A stretch of 41,127 bases of DNA from Thomasclavelia saccharogumia DSM 17460 (GTDB lineage: Bacteria; Bacillota_I; Bacilli_A; Erysipelotrichales; Coprobacillaceae), in the NCBI RefSeq assembly GCF_000686665.1, contig NZ_JMLH01000024.1, positions 1 through 41,127 on the forward strand. Reading direction: 5' to 3'. Each line of letters opens with the position of its first letter. Position 1 is the stretch's first letter. Both the position numbers and the translations under genes were made by a program. This document shows positions 40,729 to 41,127 of the stretch, in pieces. Below the pieces are notes generated by a model that saw nothing but the letters and a program-made list of their open reading frames with translations, was not told the origin of the DNA and made no database searches.

Positions 40729-41127
40729 TTAATTAATATTCTCTATCTTACACATATGTTTTTTACTCTTTTTATCATAACTGATTCCTACTAATATTAG
40801 ATCATCTAAATATTTCTCTAATCCATAATAATATTTCTTCGCTTTGATTTGATTAATAGCTGTCTCTACTTCCTGATTCCACTTCAATTCTACTATCATT
40901 GCTGGTTTATCATCTTTTGGAATAAACACCATATCTGCATACCCTTTACCACTTGGCATCTCTCTTATTATCGTATAATGATTTCTGGCATATATATACG
41001 CAATCGAAATCGTATATGACAGGGCATTTTCATTATTATATGTTAGTATCGCTGTATCCAAATGCGCTTCTTCGATATACTTAGCTACTAATTCTTCATC
41101 TTTATTCCATGTCGCTTCTAATAAGGC
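40729..41127 (-). CDS. PD-(D/E)XK nuclease-like protein, C-terminal part (DUF1703 type; 5' end outside window)
   Basis: The frame is open to the window edge (133 codons), so only the C-terminal part is seen. It contains YTISIAYIYARNHYTIIREM, then GYADMVFIPKDDKPAMIVELKW, with the nuclease-like Asp (YADMVF) and the E-L-K triad (VELKW), and AINQIKAKKYYYGLEKYLDD. This is the DUF1703 domain usually fused to an N-terminal AAA-ATPase domain in large, repeatedly duplicated proteins of gut Firmicutes and Bacteroidetes. Nuclease activity is predicted, not known. Confidence 0.8.
   Translation of the reverse strand, partial: ALLEATWNKDEELVAKYIEEAHLDTAILTYNNENALSYTISIAYIYARNHYTIIREMPSGKGYADMVFIPKDDKPAMIVELKWNQEVETAINQIKAKKYYYGLEKYLDDLILVGISYDKKSKKHMCKIENIN

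Noticed and set aside
1-41127. CRISPR array, rRNA, tRNA, insertion sequence or prophage
   Set aside because: Reading through the window, I saw no regularly spaced repeats, no cloverleaf-forming segment with T-loop motif, and no transposase, integrase or phage structural gene.

Overview
The window is bacterial chromosome from a low-GC Gram-positive. The DNA is AT-rich (roughly 30% G+C by eye). It has Firmicute-type Shine-Dalgarno (SD) sequences, a glmS ribozyme, a THI-box (TPP) riboswitch, Rex, LoaP, a Wzz/BY-kinase capsule module, class D-like sortase and B. subtilis-type ydjG/H/I genes. An Erysipelotrichia/Coprobacillaceae-like gut anaerobe (Thomasclavelia/Coprobacillus type) fits best. That is inference from gene content and style; no rRNA is present to settle it. 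Many [4Fe-4S] proteins and acetate kinase fit fermentative anaerobic life.

Layout. 1-2.2 kb: 5' part of a large SpaA/DUF11 surface adhesin (minus), cut by the window edge. 2.47-5.33 kb: a tightly coupled two-gene unit, a metallophosphoesterase with an unknown N-terminal half followed by a D-2-hydroxyacid dehydrogenase carrying an unusual ~140-residue N-terminal domain. 5.4-10.6 kb: conserved minus-strand housekeeping genes (ntdP, tsaE, tsaB, rimI, tsaD, rex, asnS), most of them overlapping. 10.7-11.4 kb: thiT under a TPP riboswitch. 11.5-16.5 kb: ackA, a YoaK-type membrane protein, a PemK/MazF-like protein with no antitoxin, glmS under its ribozyme, and a small Cys-rich protein perhaps linked to spores. 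16.7-18.6 kb: a RES-domain protein and a nucleotidyltransferase. 19.0-20.7 kb: a redox module of TlpA-like lipoprotein, a 48-residue CD1871A-type CxxC membrane protein, and a polytopic 4Fe-4S protein. 20.75-22.2 kb: an RluA pseudouridine synthase convergent with the antiterminator gene loaP.

22.3-29.9 kb is a cell-surface region. A CapD/PglF-type dehydratase (minus, higher GC) diverges from a Wzz / PHP phosphatase / BY-kinase / SGNH-like operon. That operon is followed by a separately promoted cassette of secreted protein, sortase and four-TM protein. 29.9-36.6 kb (minus) holds rpsO with a structured leader, yaaA, two flavodoxin-ferredoxin (EFR1-type) proteins, an esterase, an aldo/keto reductase with ferredoxin tail, a type A chloramphenicol acetyltransferase and glycerate kinase. 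36.7-40.4 kb is a ydjI-ydjG-ydjH-like membrane operon. The right end holds a decayed HAD-hydrolase remnant and the C-terminal part of a DUF1703-type PD-(D/E)XK protein cut by the edge.

The best candidates for something undescribed are the metallophosphoesterase / fused-dehydrogenase pair (2471-5332) and the sortase cassette with a non-LPxTG sorting signal (27755-29905). No rRNA, tRNA, CRISPR array, insertion sequence or prophage was recognised.
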